Assembly (NCBI RefSeq): GCF_016820245.1
Contig: NZ_JAFCAR010000005.1
Location: forward strand, 62,001 to 126,000
Reading direction: 5' to 3'
DNA from: Jannaschia sp. Os4
GTDB taxonomy: Bacteria > Pseudomonadota > Alphaproteobacteria > Rhodobacterales > Rhodobacteraceae
DNA length: 64,000 bases
Position 1 is the stretch's first letter. The number at the start of each line of letters is the position of its first letter. The notes beneath the pieces are model-generated. The model was not told the origin of the DNA. It made no database searches and was given only the letters and a program-made list of their open reading frames with translations. Below, in pieces: positions 1 through 9,211 of the stretch. The translations under genes and the position numbers were made by a program.

Positions 1-66
1 CTCGGGACGCACCCGCCCAACGCCCAGCGCGTCGAGATCGTGCGACGCACGGCCGCCTCGCTGTAG
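1..66 (+). CDS. C-terminal end of a probable M48-family metallopeptidase (partial)
   Basis: The first 22 codons of the window are open in frame 1 and end with TAG at 64-66. The decoded end contains THPPNAQRVEIVR. A T/S-H-P-P-x-x-x-R pattern followed by a short helix is typical of the extreme C-terminus of M48 (HtpX/Oma1-type) zinc peptidases, where it lies well after the HExxH helix. The catalytic part is outside the window, so the family call rests on this short tail and is tentative. Confidence 0.5.
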   Translation, partial: LGTHPPNAQRVEIVRRTAASL

Positions 67-184
67 CATGCGCGCGGGACGCGGGGTGCGGGCCGAGCCG
101 GCCCCCGCGTCCACCGCCCACGGGCGCGCGCGGGTGACGGATCCGTCATTGGACCGCGCGCGCCCGTCGGAGCAGGAACGGGGG

Positions 185-961
185 ATGCGAACGCTCCTGC
201 TGCTGCTGGCCCTGACCCTCCCGACGCCCGTCCTCGCCTGCGTGGGCCTGCAGGAATGCCCCGGCCCGCCGGGCTTCGAGGCGCGGGGCTACCACGTGGT
301 GCCGCCCGAAGGCTGGGACGGCGCGACGCCGCTGCCGGTGATGCTGCACTTCCACGGCTGGGGGCGGCAGGGCGAGACGATCGTCAACCATCCGCGCATC
401 GCCGGGGCGACGCGCCCGCGCGGCGTGCTGCTCGTGGCGCCCGACGGGCTCGGGCGGTCGTGGGACTTCCGCGCGCCCGGCTCGCGCGACACGTCGTTCG
501 CGACCGCCGTGCTGGCCGAGGTCGCGGCCCGCTACCCGACGGACGGGCGGCTCTTCGTGTCGGGCTACTCGTGGGGCGCGCTGATGGCCGCGCGCTTCGC
601 CTGCGAGGGGCCTGCGGTGGAGGCGCTGCTCCTCGTGGCCGGGGCGTTCCCCGGCGGGATGGCGTGCGACGCCACGGTGGGACGGGTGTCCCACGTCCAC
701 GGCACGGACGACACCGTGCTCGGCTTCCCCTACGGACCGGATGGCGAGGAGACGGCGGCGGTGGACCTGTGGCGACGCGACATGGGCTGCGGCGTGCAGG
801 ACCGCTCATTCAAATGGCAGGCGGTGTCCTGGCTCACCCATACCCGGCACGAGTGGGACTGCGCGGCGGGGCTGGTGACGATGGACGTGCATCCGGCCAG
901 CCACCTGATCCCGCGCGGCTGGTTCGCCCGGATACTGGACGAGGTGCTCGCGGCGGGCTGA
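185..961 (+). CDS. secreted alpha/beta hydrolase (PHB depolymerase/LpqC-like esterase)
   Basis: A 258-residue protein with an N-terminal signal peptide (MRTLLLLLALTLPTPVLA, predicted cleavage after LA), so it should act outside the cytoplasm. Serine-hydrolase features are visible: an HFHGWG oxyanion-type loop near residue 50, the nucleophile elbow GYSWGA (GxSxG) near residue 120, and HGTDDTV, which probably carries the acid residue. This arrangement fits the polyhydroxybutyrate depolymerase/feruloyl esterase-like (LpqC) group; the natural substrate cannot be told. The ATG at 185 is preferred over the upstream in-frame start at 68 because it begins directly with the signal peptide and has a G-rich Shine-Dalgarno stretch just upstream. 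Confidence 0.75.
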   Translation: MRTLLLLLALTLPTPVLACVGLQECPGPPGFEARGYHVVPPEGWDGATPLPVMLHFHGWGRQGETIVNHPRIAGATRPRGVLLVAPDGLGRSWDFRAPGSRDTSFATAVLAEVAARYPTDGRLFVSGYSWGALMAARFACEGPAVEALLLVAGAFPGGMACDATVGRVSHVHGTDDTVLGFPYGPDGEETAAVDLWRRDMGCGVQDRSFKWQAVSWLTHTRHEWDCAAGLVTMDVHPASHLIPRGWFARILDEVLAAG

Positions 962-978
962 CCCGCCGCGCCGCGCGG

Positions 979-1203
979 TCAGACCCGGCGGTGCTCGGCC
1001 TCGGTCTCGCCCTTGGGCGGATAGACCTCGGCGTGGGACGGCTCGACCTCGGTCCCCGTGGTGACGGAGTTCGGGTCGTGGGTCGTGCCCTGCGGGCCGT
1101 GGGTGTGGACGCCTGCCGCCACGCGCGCGCCGGGAGAGGCGGGATGGGCGGCGGTGACGGGCTTCGGCGTGGGCGTGTAGGGGTCGCGGTCGGTATGGGC
1201 CAT
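979..1203 (-). CDS. small hydrophilic protein of unknown function
   Basis: A 74-residue protein rich in His, Pro and Thr, without a signal peptide, membrane segment or recognised motif. The gene is supported by a good ribosome binding site (AAGGAGA about 7 bases before the ATG) and by its tight fit between the hydrolase stop at 961 and the rimO stop at 1262. The composition suggests an intrinsically disordered protein. No function can be assigned. Confidence 0.55.
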   Translation of the reverse strand: MAHTDRDPYTPTPKPVTAAHPASPGARVAAGVHTHGPQGTTHDPNSVTTGTEVEPSHAEVYPPKGETEAEHRRV

Positions 1204-1261
1204 TCGAGGTCTCCTTCGGGGCGTGAATCCCCGAAGGCCGCCGTTCGTTCCGATCCCCCCC

Positions 1262-2629
1262 CTACCGGACCGGCGTCCCCCAGAGGTCGTAGTCGGACGC
1301 CTCGTCCACCTCGACCTCGACCAGATCGCCGGGGGCGAGGCCGTCCGCGTCCGCGGCGTCGACGAAGAGGTTGCCGTCGATCTCGGGGGCGTCCTTGGCC
1401 GTGCGGCAGGTCGCCCCGTCCTCGTCCACGGCGTCCACGATCACCGTCTCGCGCCCGCCGACCCGCGCGGCCAGCTTCTCGGCGGAGATGCGCTGCGACA
1501 CCTCCATGAAGCGGGCGTAGCGCTCCTGCTTCACCTCGTCGGGCACGTGGTCGGGCAGGGCGTTGGAGCGCGCGCCGGCCACGTCCTCGTAGGTGAAGGC
1601 GCCCACCCGGTCCAAGCGCGCCTCCTCCAGCCAGTCGAGCAGGGTCCGGAACTCGGCCTCCGTCTCGCCGGGATAGCCGACGATGAAGGTCGAGCGGATC
1701 GCCATGTCAGGGCAGATCGAGCGCCACTCTGCGATGCGGTCCAAGGTCTTCTCGGCGGCGGCGGGGCGGGCCATGCGCCGCAGCGTGTCGGGATGGGCGT
1801 GCTGGAACGGCACGTCGAGATACGGGAGCACCAGCCCCTCGGCCATGAGCGGCACGAGGTCGCGCACGAACGGGTAGGGATAAACGTAGTGCAGCCGCAC
1901 CCACGCCCCGAGCGAGCCGAGGTCGCGGGCGAGCGGCACGATGGCCCGCGCGTCGCCCCGGTCGACGCCGTAGGCCGACGTGTCCTGGCTGATGACGAGC
2001 AGTTCCTTGACGCCCGCATCCACCAGACGCTCCGCCTCGCGCATCACGGCGGCATGCGGGCGCGAGGCGAGGCGCCCGCGCATGTCGGGGATGATGCAGA
2101 ACTTGCACTTGTGATTGCAGCCCTCGGAGATCTTCAGATAGCTGAAATGTCGTGGCGTCAGAGAGACTTGGCTGGCGGGCAGGAGGTCCACGAACGGATC
2201 GGGGCTGGGCGGCACGGCGGCGTGGACGGCGTCGAGCACCTGCTCGTATTGCTGCGGCCCCGTGACGGCGAGGACCTTCGGGTGCGCCCCCGTGACGAAC
2301 TCCGCGTCCGCCCCGAGGCAGCCGGTCACGATCACGCGGCCGTTCTCGCGCAGCGCCTCGCCGATGGCGTCGAGGCTCTCGGCCTTGGCCGAGTCGAGGA
2401 AGCCGCAGGTGTTCACGATCACCGCCTCGGCGCCCGCGTAGTCCGGCGAGATGGCGTAGCCCTCGGCCCGCAGCCGCGTGAGGATGCGCTCGCTGTCCAC
2501 CAGCGCCTTGGGACAGCCGAGCGAGACCATCCCGATCTTGGGCTGGCCCGGGCGCGCGTCGCCGGGCAGCACCGGGCGGGGGGCGAGGTCGGGGCGCAAA
2601 TCGGGCGGGTTCTGGGCGTCCTGTGGCAT
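1262..2629 (-). CDS. rimO: ribosomal protein S12 methylthiotransferase RimO
   Basis: A 455-residue radical-SAM methylthiotransferase that adds a methylthio group to the conserved aspartate of ribosomal protein uS12. Visible order: an N-terminal UPF0004 domain with [18 protein letters not shown] and TGCLGA (the three auxiliary-cluster cysteines), the radical-SAM core with CNHKCKFC (CxxxCxxC) near residue 170, then a C-terminal TRAM domain. MiaB-type tRNA enzymes are related, but [12 protein letters not shown] and the C-terminal acidic TRAM segment match RimO. The open frame continues far upstream opposite the AsmA gene. The ATG at 2629 is chosen because conserved sequence begins about 35 residues after it and the upstream extension is an antisense shadow. 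Confidence 0.95.
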   Translation of the reverse strand: MPQDAQNPPDLRPDLAPRPVLPGDARPGQPKIGMVSLGCPKALVDSERILTRLRAEGYAISPDYAGAEAVIVNTCGFLDSAKAESLDAIGEALRENGRVIVTGCLGADAEFVTGAHPKVLAVTGPQQYEQVLDAVHAAVPPSPDPFVDLLPASQVSLTPRHFSYLKISEGCNHKCKFCIIPDMRGRLASRPHAAVMREAERLVDAGVKELLVISQDTSAYGVDRGDARAIVPLARDLGSLGAWVRLHYVYPYPFVRDLVPLMAEGLVLPYLDVPFQHAHPDTLRRMARPAAAEKTLDRIAEWRSICPDMAIRSTFIVGYPGETEAEFRTLLDWLEEARLDRVGAFTYEDVAGARSNALPDHVPDEVKQERYARFMEVSQRISAEKLAARVGGRETVIVDAVDEDGATCRTAKDAPEIDGNLFVDAADADGLAPGDLVEVEVDEASDYDLWGTPVR

Positions 2630-2747
2630 GGGGGGTGCAGATAGGCGAGGCGGCGGGGCGGCGAAAGGGCGGGAACGGGGCGGTCCGTTGCCGGTGCGGG
2701 GACGGTCGCGGCATCGTCGGGGCAACTCTCCGCGCGCGAGGCTTCCC

Positions 2748-4709
2748 ATGTTCCGTTGGATCTTCAAGATCGTCTGCACCGTCGCGGTGCTGCTGCTGAT
2801 CGGCGCGGGCCTGCTGGTGACGATCCCGTCGGACAAGATCGCGCGGCTCGCCTCCGACCAGGTCGAGGCGGCGACCGGACGGACCCTGACGGTCACCGGG
2901 GAGATCGTGCCGACGGTCTGGCCGCATATCGGCGTCCGGGCCGAGGGGGTCACGCTGTCGGCGCCGTCATGGTCCGAGGCCGGGCCGACGCTGGAGGCGC
3001 GGTCGCTCGTCCTCGGGCTGGAGCCGCTGCGCCTGCTGCGGGGCGAGGTGGTGACAGCCGCGCTGGAGGTGACGGGCGCCAAGGTCGTGCTGGAGCGCCG
3101 GGCGGACGGCAGCGGATCGTGGGAGATGGCCGGGCCCGCCCCCGAGGCGGCGGACGGCGCGTCGGACCTGCCGCCGCTCTCGATCCCCTCGGCGGTGCTG
3201 CGCGACTCGACGCTGCGGTGGATCGACGCGGACGGCCCCGACCTGACCCTCACGGCGCTGGACCTCGTCCTGTCGGCGCCCGCGCTGGACGGCCCGGTCA
3301 CGGTCGCGGCCTCCGCCCTGCTCGACGGGGCGCCCGCCAAGCTGGACGCGCGCGTGGCCGGCCTGACCGGGTTCCTCGACGGCGCGCTGACGGCGGTGGA
3401 CGCGGAACTGGTGTCGGCCGGCACGCGGCTGCTGATCGACGGGCGCGCCGACCTCGACCCCTTGTCGTTCGACGGCTCGGTCGACGTCGAGAGCACGGAC
3501 GGCTTCGCGCTGCTGGGCCGGTTGGGGCAGGAGCGCCCCGACCTGCCCGAAGGACTCGGCGCGGGGCGCGCGGCGCTCGCCGCCAAGGTGACCTTGGCCC
3601 CCGAGGGGACGATCCACCTGCGCGAGATGGTGCTCGCGCTCGACGGCAACCGCCTGACGGGCGGGATGGACGTGGACCCGACGCGGGCCGACCGGCCCCA
3701 CGTCGCGGCGACCTTGGCGGCGGAGGCGCTGGACCTGACGGCGCTCGCCCCGGACGACGCGGCCGCGGAGGCGTCGGGGTGGTCGACCGAGAAGATCGAC
3801 GTGTCGGGCCTCTTCGCGGTGGATGGGCGCTTGTCGCTGGCCGCCGGGCGCGTGGCGCTGCCCGACCTCGTCCTGGACGAGGTCCGGACCGACGTGACCT
3901 TGGACCGGGGCCGGGCCGTGGCCGCGCTGCGCCCGGTGCGCCTGCAGGGTGGGACGGTGACGGGCGAGGTCGTGGTGAACGGGCGCGGCGGCCTGTCCGC
4001 GCGGGCCAACCTCGACGTGCGGGAGATGGACTTGGGCGGGCTGGCCGAGGAGTACGCCGGATTCGACCGGCTCGTCGCCACCGGCGGGGCGGCGGTGTCG
4101 CTGCTCGGCGTGGGCGACAACATGGCCGCGCTCATGCGCTCGCTGGACGGACGCGTCGCGCTCCGCACGGGGCAGGGCGAGATCGAGGGGCTCGACGTGG
4201 CCGGCATGATCCGCAACCTCGACGCCTCCTACGTGGGCGAGGGCCGCAAGACCGTGTTCGACGGGCTCTCCGCCACCTTCGCGGTGACGGACGGGGTGGC
4301 GCGGTCGGACGACTTCGCGCTGGCGTCGCGGCACGTGGACGTGGCCGGGACGGGGACCGTCGACCTCGGGGGGCGGACGCTCGACTGGCGCATGATCCCC
4401 TCGCTCCAGGCGGGCGACCGGAGCCTCGAGGTGCCGATCCTCATCAAGGGGCCATGGGACGACCCGTCGATCCGGCCCGACCTCGAGCTGCTCGCGCGGC
4501 GTGAGCTGGCCGCCGAGCGGGAGCGCCTGGAGGCGCGGGCCAAGGCCGAGATCGAGGAGAAGCTCGCCGCCGCCGAGGCCGACCTGCAGTCCCGCCTGGC
4601 CGACGAGCTGGACGTGGAGCCGGTGGAGCTGTCCTCGCGCGAGGAGGTCGAGGACGCGATCAAGCAGCGGGTCGAGAGCAAGCTGATGGAGGCGTTGCTC
4701 GGCGACTGA
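2748..4709 (+). CDS. AsmA family protein
   Basis: A 653-residue protein with one N-terminal membrane segment (about residues 8-27, [20 protein letters not shown]) followed by a long, beta-rich periplasmic region. The beginning ([22 protein letters not shown]) and the C-terminal AsmA_2-like stretch ([32 protein letters not shown]) are typical of AsmA proteins, which belong to the repeating beta-groove class implicated in lipid transport between the membranes. The last 70 residues form a charged helical tail. It is divergent from rimO. The ATG at 2748 gives the expected signal-anchor; the open frame upstream is antisense to rimO. Confidence 0.85.
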   Translation: MFRWIFKIVCTVAVLLLIGAGLLVTIPSDKIARLASDQVEAATGRTLTVTGEIVPTVWPHIGVRAEGVTLSAPSWSEAGPTLEARSLVLGLEPLRLLRGEVVTAALEVTGAKVVLERRADGSGSWEMAGPAPEAADGASDLPPLSIPSAVLRDSTLRWIDADGPDLTLTALDLVLSAPALDGPVTVAASALLDGAPAKLDARVAGLTGFLDGALTAVDAELVSAGTRLLIDGRADLDPLSFDGSVDVESTDGFALLGRLGQERPDLPEGLGAGRAALAAKVTLAPEGTIHLREMVLALDGNRLTGGMDVDPTRADRPHVAATLAAEALDLTALAPDDAAAEASGWSTEKIDVSGLFAVDGRLSLAAGRVALPDLVLDEVRTDVTLDRGRAVAALRPVRLQGGTVTGEVVVNGRGGLSARANLDVREMDLGGLAEEYAGFDRLVATGGAAVSLLGVGDNMAALMRSLDGRVALRTGQGEIEGLDVAGMIRNLDASYVGEGRKTVFDGLSATFAVTDGVARSDDFALASRHVDVAGTGTVDLGGRTLDWRMIPSLQAGDRSLEVPILIKGPWDDPSIRPDLELLARRELAAERERLEARAKAEIEEKLAAAEADLQSRLADELDVEPVELSSREEVEDAIKQRVESKLMEALLGD

Positions 4710-4755
4710 GGGCGGGGCGGCGCTCCGCCGCGCTGGACCCCGCGTCGCGACCGGT

Positions 4756-4760
4756 CTAAC
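4756..4760 (+). promoter_or_regulatory. possible -10 element upstream of psd
   Basis: CTAAC lies 30 bp before the psd start in an otherwise extremely GC-rich spacer, with CTGGAC (4733-4738) 17 bp upstream as a -35 candidate. The same CTAAC pentamer sits upstream of murE, lpxC and bamD at similar spacing to a TTG/CTG-like block. This is a weak prediction taken from the shared pattern only. Confidence 0.3.
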
Positions 4761-4789
4761 TCCGCGCGACCCCGACCGGAGTGCCGCAG

Positions 4790-5485
4790 ATGGGCGTGAA
4801 GCTGTCCGAGACCGTCATCAAGCCCCTCCACCGCGAGGGTCCGAAGTTCGTGGCGATCTTCGCCGCCGTGACCTTGCTGCTGTTCCTCTTCGAGGCGGAG
4901 CTGGGCCTCCTCGGCCTCGGGCTCACGGTCTGGTGCTACTACTTCTTCCGCGATCCCGTCCGCACGCTCCCCGAGGGCGAGGGCCTCGTGACCTCGCCCG
5001 CCGACGGGCTCGTCTCGCTGATCGAGCCCGCCGTTCCGCCCGCCGAACTGGGTCTCGGGACCGCGCCGCTGACGCGGGTGTCGGTGTTCATGTCGGTCTT
5101 CGACGTGCACGTGAACCGCGCGCCCATCGCGGGGCGCGTGACGACCGTGGCCTACCGCCCCGGCAAGTTCCTGTCGGCCGAGCTGGACAAGGCGTCCGAG
5201 GAGAACGAGCGCAACGGCATCGTGCTGGAGGCCGGCGACGGCACCCGCATCGGCGTGGTGCAGATCGCAGGCCTCGTCGCGCGCCGCATCCTCTGCGAGG
5301 TGTCCGAGGGGGCCGAGCTGCGCCGCGGCGAGCGGTTCGGGATCATCCGGTTCGGGTCGCGCCTCGATACCTACCTGCCCGAGGGCACGGCCCCGCAGGT
5401 GGCGGTGGGTCAGACGATGCTGGCCGGCGAGACGGTGATCGCGCGGCTGGGCGTGGCCGAGCCGCTGCTGTCGCGGGACGAGTAG
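4790..5485 (+). CDS. psd: phosphatidylserine decarboxylase proenzyme
   Basis: A 231-residue short-form (archaeal-type) phosphatidylserine decarboxylase, which makes phosphatidylethanolamine at the inner membrane. Two hydrophobic N-terminal segments (about residues 20-52) precede the conserved FFRDP and ADG blocks, FDVHVNRAP, and the self-cleavage site FGS (Gly189-Ser190), whose serine becomes the pyruvoyl group. A GTG at 4781 is also possible. The ATG at 4790 is preferred because GGAG at 4778-4781 is correctly spaced for it. The next gene, pssA, starts 1 base after the stop, so the two consecutive enzymes of the pathway form an operon. Confidence 0.93.
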   Translation: MGVKLSETVIKPLHREGPKFVAIFAAVTLLLFLFEAELGLLGLGLTVWCYYFFRDPVRTLPEGEGLVTSPADGLVSLIEPAVPPAELGLGTAPLTRVSVFMSVFDVHVNRAPIAGRVTTVAYRPGKFLSAELDKASEENERNGIVLEAGDGTRIGVVQIAGLVARRILCEVSEGAELRRGERFGIIRFGSRLDTYLPEGTAPQVAVGQTMLAGETVIARLGVAEPLLSRDE

Positions 5486-5486
5486 G

Positions 5487-6221
5487 ATGGCCGAGCCGCG
5501 CCGCTTCGCGCTGACCGCGCTCCTGCCGAACCTCGTGACGATCCTCGGGCTGTGCACGGGGCTGACGGCGGTGCGCTTCGCCTTCGACGGGCAGATGCGG
5601 ACGGCGGCGGTGCTCTTGGTGGTGGCCGCACTCCTGGACGCCACGGACGGGGCGCTCGCGCGCAAGCTGGACGCGGCGTCGCCGTTCGGGGCCGAGCTGG
5701 ACTCGCTGTCGGACTTCGTCTGCTTCGGCGTCGCGCCCGCGCTCCTCGTCTACGCGTTCGCGCTGTCGGACGTGTACGGGCTGGGCTGGGTCGCGGCGCT
5801 GTTCTTCGCGATCTGCTGCTGCCTCCGGCTGGCGCGGTTCAACGTGGCCGCCAAGGATCCGGACGTGCAGGGGGACGGCTCGTTCCAAGGCGTGCCGGCG
5901 CCGGCGGGCGCGATGCTCTGCCTCTTCCCGGTCTTCCTCGACCACGCGGACGTCGTGGACCTGCGCGAGGTGCCGCTGGTGATCGCGCTGTGGGTGCTGT
6001 TCGTCGGCGGCCTGATGGTCGCGTCGTTCCGCACGGTCTCGCTCAAGTCGATGCGGGTGAGCCGGGAGAACGCCATCTGGGTCCTGCTCGCCGCCGCCGT
6101 CGTCATCGGGCTGATGCTCACCCGCCTATGGCTGTTCTGCGTGCTGGCGAGCGTCCTCTACATGGCGTTGCTCGCGTGGGGCGCGGTGAAGGGGCGGCGG
6201 CGTCCGCAGGCCGAGCCGTAG
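5487..6221 (+). CDS. pssA: CDP-diacylglycerol--serine O-phosphatidyltransferase
   Basis: A 244-residue integral membrane enzyme that makes phosphatidylserine from CDP-diacylglycerol and serine, the substrate for Psd encoded just upstream. The CDP-alcohol phosphotransferase signature DG-x2-AR-x8-G-x3-D-x3-D is complete (Asp54, Gly55, Ala58, Arg59, Gly68, Asp72, Asp76). About six to seven hydrophobic helices follow. The spacing of one base to psd implies co-transcription and translational coupling. Length and the NLVTILGLCTGL start match type-II (Bacillus-like) PssA. Confidence 0.93.
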   Translation: MAEPRRFALTALLPNLVTILGLCTGLTAVRFAFDGQMRTAAVLLVVAALLDATDGALARKLDAASPFGAELDSLSDFVCFGVAPALLVYAFALSDVYGLGWVAALFFAICCCLRLARFNVAAKDPDVQGDGSFQGVPAPAGAMLCLFPVFLDHADVVDLREVPLVIALWVLFVGGLMVASFRTVSLKSMRVSRENAIWVLLAAAVVIGLMLTRLWLFCVLASVLYMALLAWGAVKGRRRPQAEP

Positions 6222-6286
6222 CGCGCCGCGACGACGGGCCGGCGGTGCGCGCGCCGGGCCCACATCTCGCGCATGAGTCTGCGTGC

Positions 6287-6313
6287 GGAGGGGGCGGCGA
6301 CAGGCCGCCCTCC
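6287..6313. terminator. bidirectional hairpin between convergent pssA and gcrA
   Basis: GGAGG-GG-GCGGC (6287-6298) pairs with GCCGCCCTCC (6304-6313), leaving a two-G bulge and a 5-base loop. It lies in the 96-bp gap between the two convergent stop codons, where a shared terminator is expected. There is no T tract, so intrinsic termination strength is uncertain. Confidence 0.45.
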
Positions 6314-6317
6314 TAGG

Positions 6318-6935
6318 TCACCGCCGCCGGTCGCGGCGCGACGACATCGGCTGGAACGCGACCGACACGTGCGCCTCGCAGTAGGGCTTGCCCGTCTGCG
6401 TGGGCAGGCCGCAGAACCAGAACTTCGGCGTGGCGGGGTCGCCGATCGGCCATTTGCAGGTCCGCTCGGTCAACTCCATCAGGCTGATCTTGCGCGCGGT
6501 CTTCTCGACCGCGTTCACCTTGGCCAGCGCCTCGGGCGAGATCTCGTTGGCGGAGGGCTGCGGCGGCAGGGGCTGGCCCGCGGCCACGAGCGCCTTGCGC
6601 AGCGGCGTGATGTTCGGACCGCGCGGCACGGCGGCCATGGTCCGCGGCTCGTCGTCGTCGTCCTCTTCCTCGACCGCCGGCTCCGGCGCGGGCTCGGGGG
6701 CCTTCGCCTCGGCCTTCTCGGGCTTGGGCTTCGTCTCGGCCTTGGGCGCGGCGGAGGCCTTGGCCGGCTCGGCAGGGGTCTCCTCGCCCTTGCGGTTGGA
6801 CAGGCCGAGGCGGTGCACCTTGCCGATCACGGCGTTGCGGGTCACGCCGCCCAGCTCCTTGGCGATGGTGGAGGCCGAGGCGCCCTCGGCCCACATGCGC
6901 TTGAGCGTCTCGACGCGGTCGTCGGTCCAGGCCAT
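6318..6935 (-). CDS. gcrA: GcrA cell cycle regulator
   Basis: A 205-residue transcriptional co-activator of the alphaproteobacterial cell cycle. In Caulobacter it binds sigma-70 and adenine-methylated promoters together with CcrM. The N-terminal helix-turn-helix block is clear (MAWTDDRVETLKRMW, then RNAVIGKVHRLGLSNR). It is followed by a long Ala/Pro/Glu/Lys linker with an acidic stretch (about residues 50-105) and by the C-terminal Cys/His block with TCKWP, FCGLP and YCEAH. The ATG at 6935 gives the canonical MAWTD start. A good promoter is visible upstream at 7030-7057. Confidence 0.95.
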   Translation of the reverse strand: MAWTDDRVETLKRMWAEGASASTIAKELGGVTRNAVIGKVHRLGLSNRKGEETPAEPAKASAAPKAETKPKPEKAEAKAPEPAPEPAVEEEDDDDEPRTMAAVPRGPNITPLRKALVAAGQPLPPQPSANEISPEALAKVNAVEKTARKISLMELTERTCKWPIGDPATPKFWFCGLPTQTGKPYCEAHVSVAFQPMSSRRDRRR

Positions 6936-7029
6936 GCGAAAACTCTCCAGTCTGCCCGTGCCGGACCCTCGGACGGGTCCGTGCGTTGGCGCAGGGGAGC
7001 GTCGCGGCCCCGCCCTTGCGCGAGGCCCT

Positions 7030-7057
7030 ATCATAAGTCCCGCCCCCGCGGTTACAA
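7030..7057 (-). promoter_or_regulatory. predicted sigma-70 promoter of gcrA
   Basis: On the minus strand the 28-bp unit reads TTGTAA (-35, plus coordinates 7057-7052), a 16-bp spacer, then TATGAT (-10, 7035-7030). It is one of the few AT-rich patches in the region. Transcription would start near 7023, giving a leader of about 85 nt before the gcrA ATG at 6935. The divergent ABC permease starts at 7095. Confidence 0.6.
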
Positions 7058-7094
7058 GCCGCGCCACCCCGCACCGCCCTCCCGGAGCCCGCCC

Positions 7095-7910
7095 ATGTCC
7101 GCCACGTCACACCTCTCCCGCGACCAAGGCGTCCGCCGCTTCGGGCGGGTCAACTGGCTGGGGATGTACACGCTGGCCCTGCGCGAGGTGCGACGCTTCA
7201 TGGCGGTGTGGACGCAGACCCTGCTGGCGCCGCTGGTGACGGCGGCGCTGTTCCTCCTGATCTTCGACCTCGCCATCGGCCCGTCGCGGGAGGCCGTGAT
7301 GGGCGTCCCCTTCGCCCACTTCCTCGCGCCCGGCATCCTGATGATGACGGTGATCCAGAACAGCTTCGCCAACGTGTCCTCCTCCATCGTGATCTCGAAG
7401 GTGCAGGGCAACATCGTCGACACGCTGATGCCGCCGCTCTCGGCCACGGAACTGGTGGTGGGCTACCTCGCCGGGGGCATCCTGCGCGGCGTCGTGGTGG
7501 CGGTGGCGGTCGTCGCGGTGATCTTCCCGTTCATCGGGCTGGGCGTGGCGCACCCGTTGGAGGCGCTGCTCTTCGTGGTCCTCGGCGGCGCGTTCCTCGG
7601 CGCGCTGGGGATCGTCGCGGCGGTCTTCGCCAACAAGTTCGACCAGATCGCCGCTATCACGAACTTCATCGTGACGCCGCTGTCGTTCCTGTCGGGCACG
7701 TTCTACTCGATCGAGGCGCTGCCGCCGGTGATGCAGGCGCTGTCCCACGCGAACCCGGTCTTCTACCTGATCGACGGGCTGCGCCACGCGGTGCTGGGCG
7801 TGTCGGACAGCGACCCGGCCTTCGGGGCGCTGGTGGTGACCGGCTCCACCTTGGTCATCTGCGCGGTGGCGTGGTGGATGTTCCGCACCGGCTACCGCCT
7901 CAAGTCCTGA
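7095..7910 (+). CDS. ABC-2 type transporter permease
   Basis: A 271-residue inner-membrane protein with six hydrophobic helices and the ABC-2 membrane-domain pattern (FxIFDLAIG near the first helix, FLAPGILMM, and FLSGTFYSIEALPP before the last helices), similar to the YadH/NodJ group of exporter permeases. No ATP-binding subunit gene is adjacent, so it is an orphan permease here and the cargo is unknown. Its start lies 159 bp from divergent gcrA. Its last 11 bases overlap the end of the convergent EamA gene. Confidence 0.85.
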   Translation: MSATSHLSRDQGVRRFGRVNWLGMYTLALREVRRFMAVWTQTLLAPLVTAALFLLIFDLAIGPSREAVMGVPFAHFLAPGILMMTVIQNSFANVSSSIVISKVQGNIVDTLMPPLSATELVVGYLAGGILRGVVVAVAVVAVIFPFIGLGVAHPLEALLFVVLGGAFLGALGIVAAVFANKFDQIAAITNFIVTPLSFLSGTFYSIEALPPVMQALSHANPVFYLIDGLRHAVLGVSDSDPAFGALVVTGSTLVICAVAWWMFRTGYRLKS

Positions 7911-8811
7911 CCCGCCCCTCCCGCCACGCGAGCAGGGCCGCCCCCGCGAGGATCGTCGCGGCCCCGGCCCAGCCGACCGCGTCGGGCACCGTGCCGAACA
8001 GGGCGGCGTCGTAGAGGCCCGCGAACACGAGGGTGAGGTAGCTGAACGGCGTCACGAAGGACGCGTCGGCGCGGGCGATGGCGTTCACGTAGAAGCCCTG
8101 CGCCGCGACCATCGTCACCCCCAGCGCGGCCATCGCGCCCCATTGCGCTTGGGTGGGCGGCTGCCAGACGGACAGGGCGACGGCCGTGGCCACGATCAGG
8201 GCGAGGCCGTTGGCCCAGACGATGGTGGCGAAGGGGCTCTCGGTGCGGGTGAGGCGCTTCATCACCAAGACCTCCAGCGCCAGCAGGACGGCGGCGCCGA
8301 GCGCCACCAGCGCCCCCGTCGAGACCACGCCGCCGCCGGGGCGCAGCAGCAGGGCCGCGCCGCCCAGCGACACGGCAGCGGCGAGCCAGCGCCAGCGTCC
8401 GACCCGTTCCCCCAGCAGGGGGATGGCCAGCAGCATCGCCACGACCGGGTTGAGGAAGGAGATCGCCGTCGCCTCGGCCAAAGGGATCATCGTTGTCGCC
8501 GCGAACATCAGCGTGACGCCGCCCCAGCCGCAGGCCACGCGCAGCGCATGGACCGGCGCGCGCTTGGCCGAGAGCCGGGGGCGCAGGATCGCGGCGACGG
8601 CGAAGACGGCCAGCGCGCCGAAGAGGTAGCGCCCGAAGGTCACCTGCACGATCGGCAGCGCGGGGCCGAGCGCGTCGGTCCCCAGCGCCTTGGACATCAG
8701 CGTCGTGGCCGCGATGAGGACGGTCGCGCAGACCATCAGCGCGGCGGCGAAGGCGGGGGCCTGCCGGGCGGGCGCGGGGGTGGCGGTCGCGAGGGGGGCG
8801 GGGGCGGCCAT
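7900..8811 (-). CDS. EamA/DMT family transporter
   Basis: About 303 residues with ten predicted membrane helices arranged as two EamA repeats. The first runs from about residue 20 to 145; the second includes TESPFATIVWANG and FVTPFSYLTLVFAGLYDAALFG. These drug/metabolite transporters usually export amino acids, nucleotide-related compounds or other small molecules; the substrate is unknown. The ATG at 8811 was chosen, although a GTG five codons upstream at 8826 is also in frame. The stop lies inside the last codons of the convergent ABC permease gene. Confidence 0.82.
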   Translation of the reverse strand: MAAPAPLATATPAPARQAPAFAAALMVCATVLIAATTLMSKALGTDALGPALPIVQVTFGRYLFGALAVFAVAAILRPRLSAKRAPVHALRVACGWGGVTLMFAATTMIPLAEATAISFLNPVVAMLLAIPLLGERVGRWRWLAAAVSLGGAALLLRPGGGVVSTGALVALGAAVLLALEVLVMKRLTRTESPFATIVWANGLALIVATAVALSVWQPPTQAQWGAMAALGVTMVAAQGFYVNAIARADASFVTPFSYLTLVFAGLYDAALFGTVPDAVGWAGAATILAGAALLAWREGRVRT

Positions 8812-8850
8812 GGGCGATGCCTGCACCCGCCGATCCGGACGCGCCAGTCC

Positions 8851-9165
8851 CTAGGCCGACATCTTGAGCCCCGCGACGCCGCAGACGATGAGCGCGGCGG
8901 AGGCGATCTTGAGCGGCGTCAGGTCCTCGCCGAGGACCGCCCAGCCGAGCGCCACGGTTCCGAGCGTGCCGGCGGCGGTCCAGATCGGGTAGCCGATCGA
9001 GACGGGGAGGGTCCGCAGGGCCAGCGTCAGGAAGCCGATGCCGAATACCACGGCCACGACGGTCACGGCGGACCAGAGCGGGCGGGTGAACCCGTCCGAC
9101 AGCTTCATCGACAGGGCGAAGGCCACCTCGAAGGCCGCGGCGAGGGCGAGGTAGATCCAGTGCAT
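8851..9165 (-). CDS. small multidrug resistance (SMR) family exporter, Gdx/SugE-like
   Basis: A 104-residue, four-helix membrane protein that should act as an antiparallel dimer. The essential membrane glutamate lies in helix 1 (AAAFEVAFALSMK), and helix 3 carries the conserved YPIWTAAGTLG, with GEDLTPLK before helix 4. The K-x-S-D-G-F segment and LALRTLPVSIGYPIWT resemble the guanidinium exporter (Gdx/SugE) branch more than EmrE, but no guanidine riboswitch is evident in the short upstream region. The ribosome binding site GGAGG precedes the ATG at 9165. Confidence 0.83.
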   Translation of the reverse strand: MHWIYLALAAAFEVAFALSMKLSDGFTRPLWSAVTVVAVVFGIGFLTLALRTLPVSIGYPIWTAAGTLGTVALGWAVLGEDLTPLKIASAALIVCGVAGLKMSA

Positions 9166-9211
9166 CGCATGCCTCCGTCCGTGATCCGGCCGGGTCGCCC
9201 CGCCGACGCCC

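Noticed and set aside
2630-4216. A frame on the minus strand that would extend RimO by about 530 residues, and many other long open frames opposite real genes
   Set aside because: Very high GC makes stop codons rare in the antisense frames. These products are Arg/Pro/Ala/Ser-rich without motifs, and each lies opposite a gene with clear family motifs.
4781-4789. GTG start for psd three codons upstream of the chosen ATG
   Set aside because: GGAG at 4778-4781 is optimally placed for ATG 4790 and would overlap the GTG itself.
9166-9211. Guanidine riboswitch upstream of the SMR exporter
   Set aside because: Sequence upstream of 9165 shows a normal ribosome binding site but no ACGR-type hairpins or the conserved guanidine riboswitch core.
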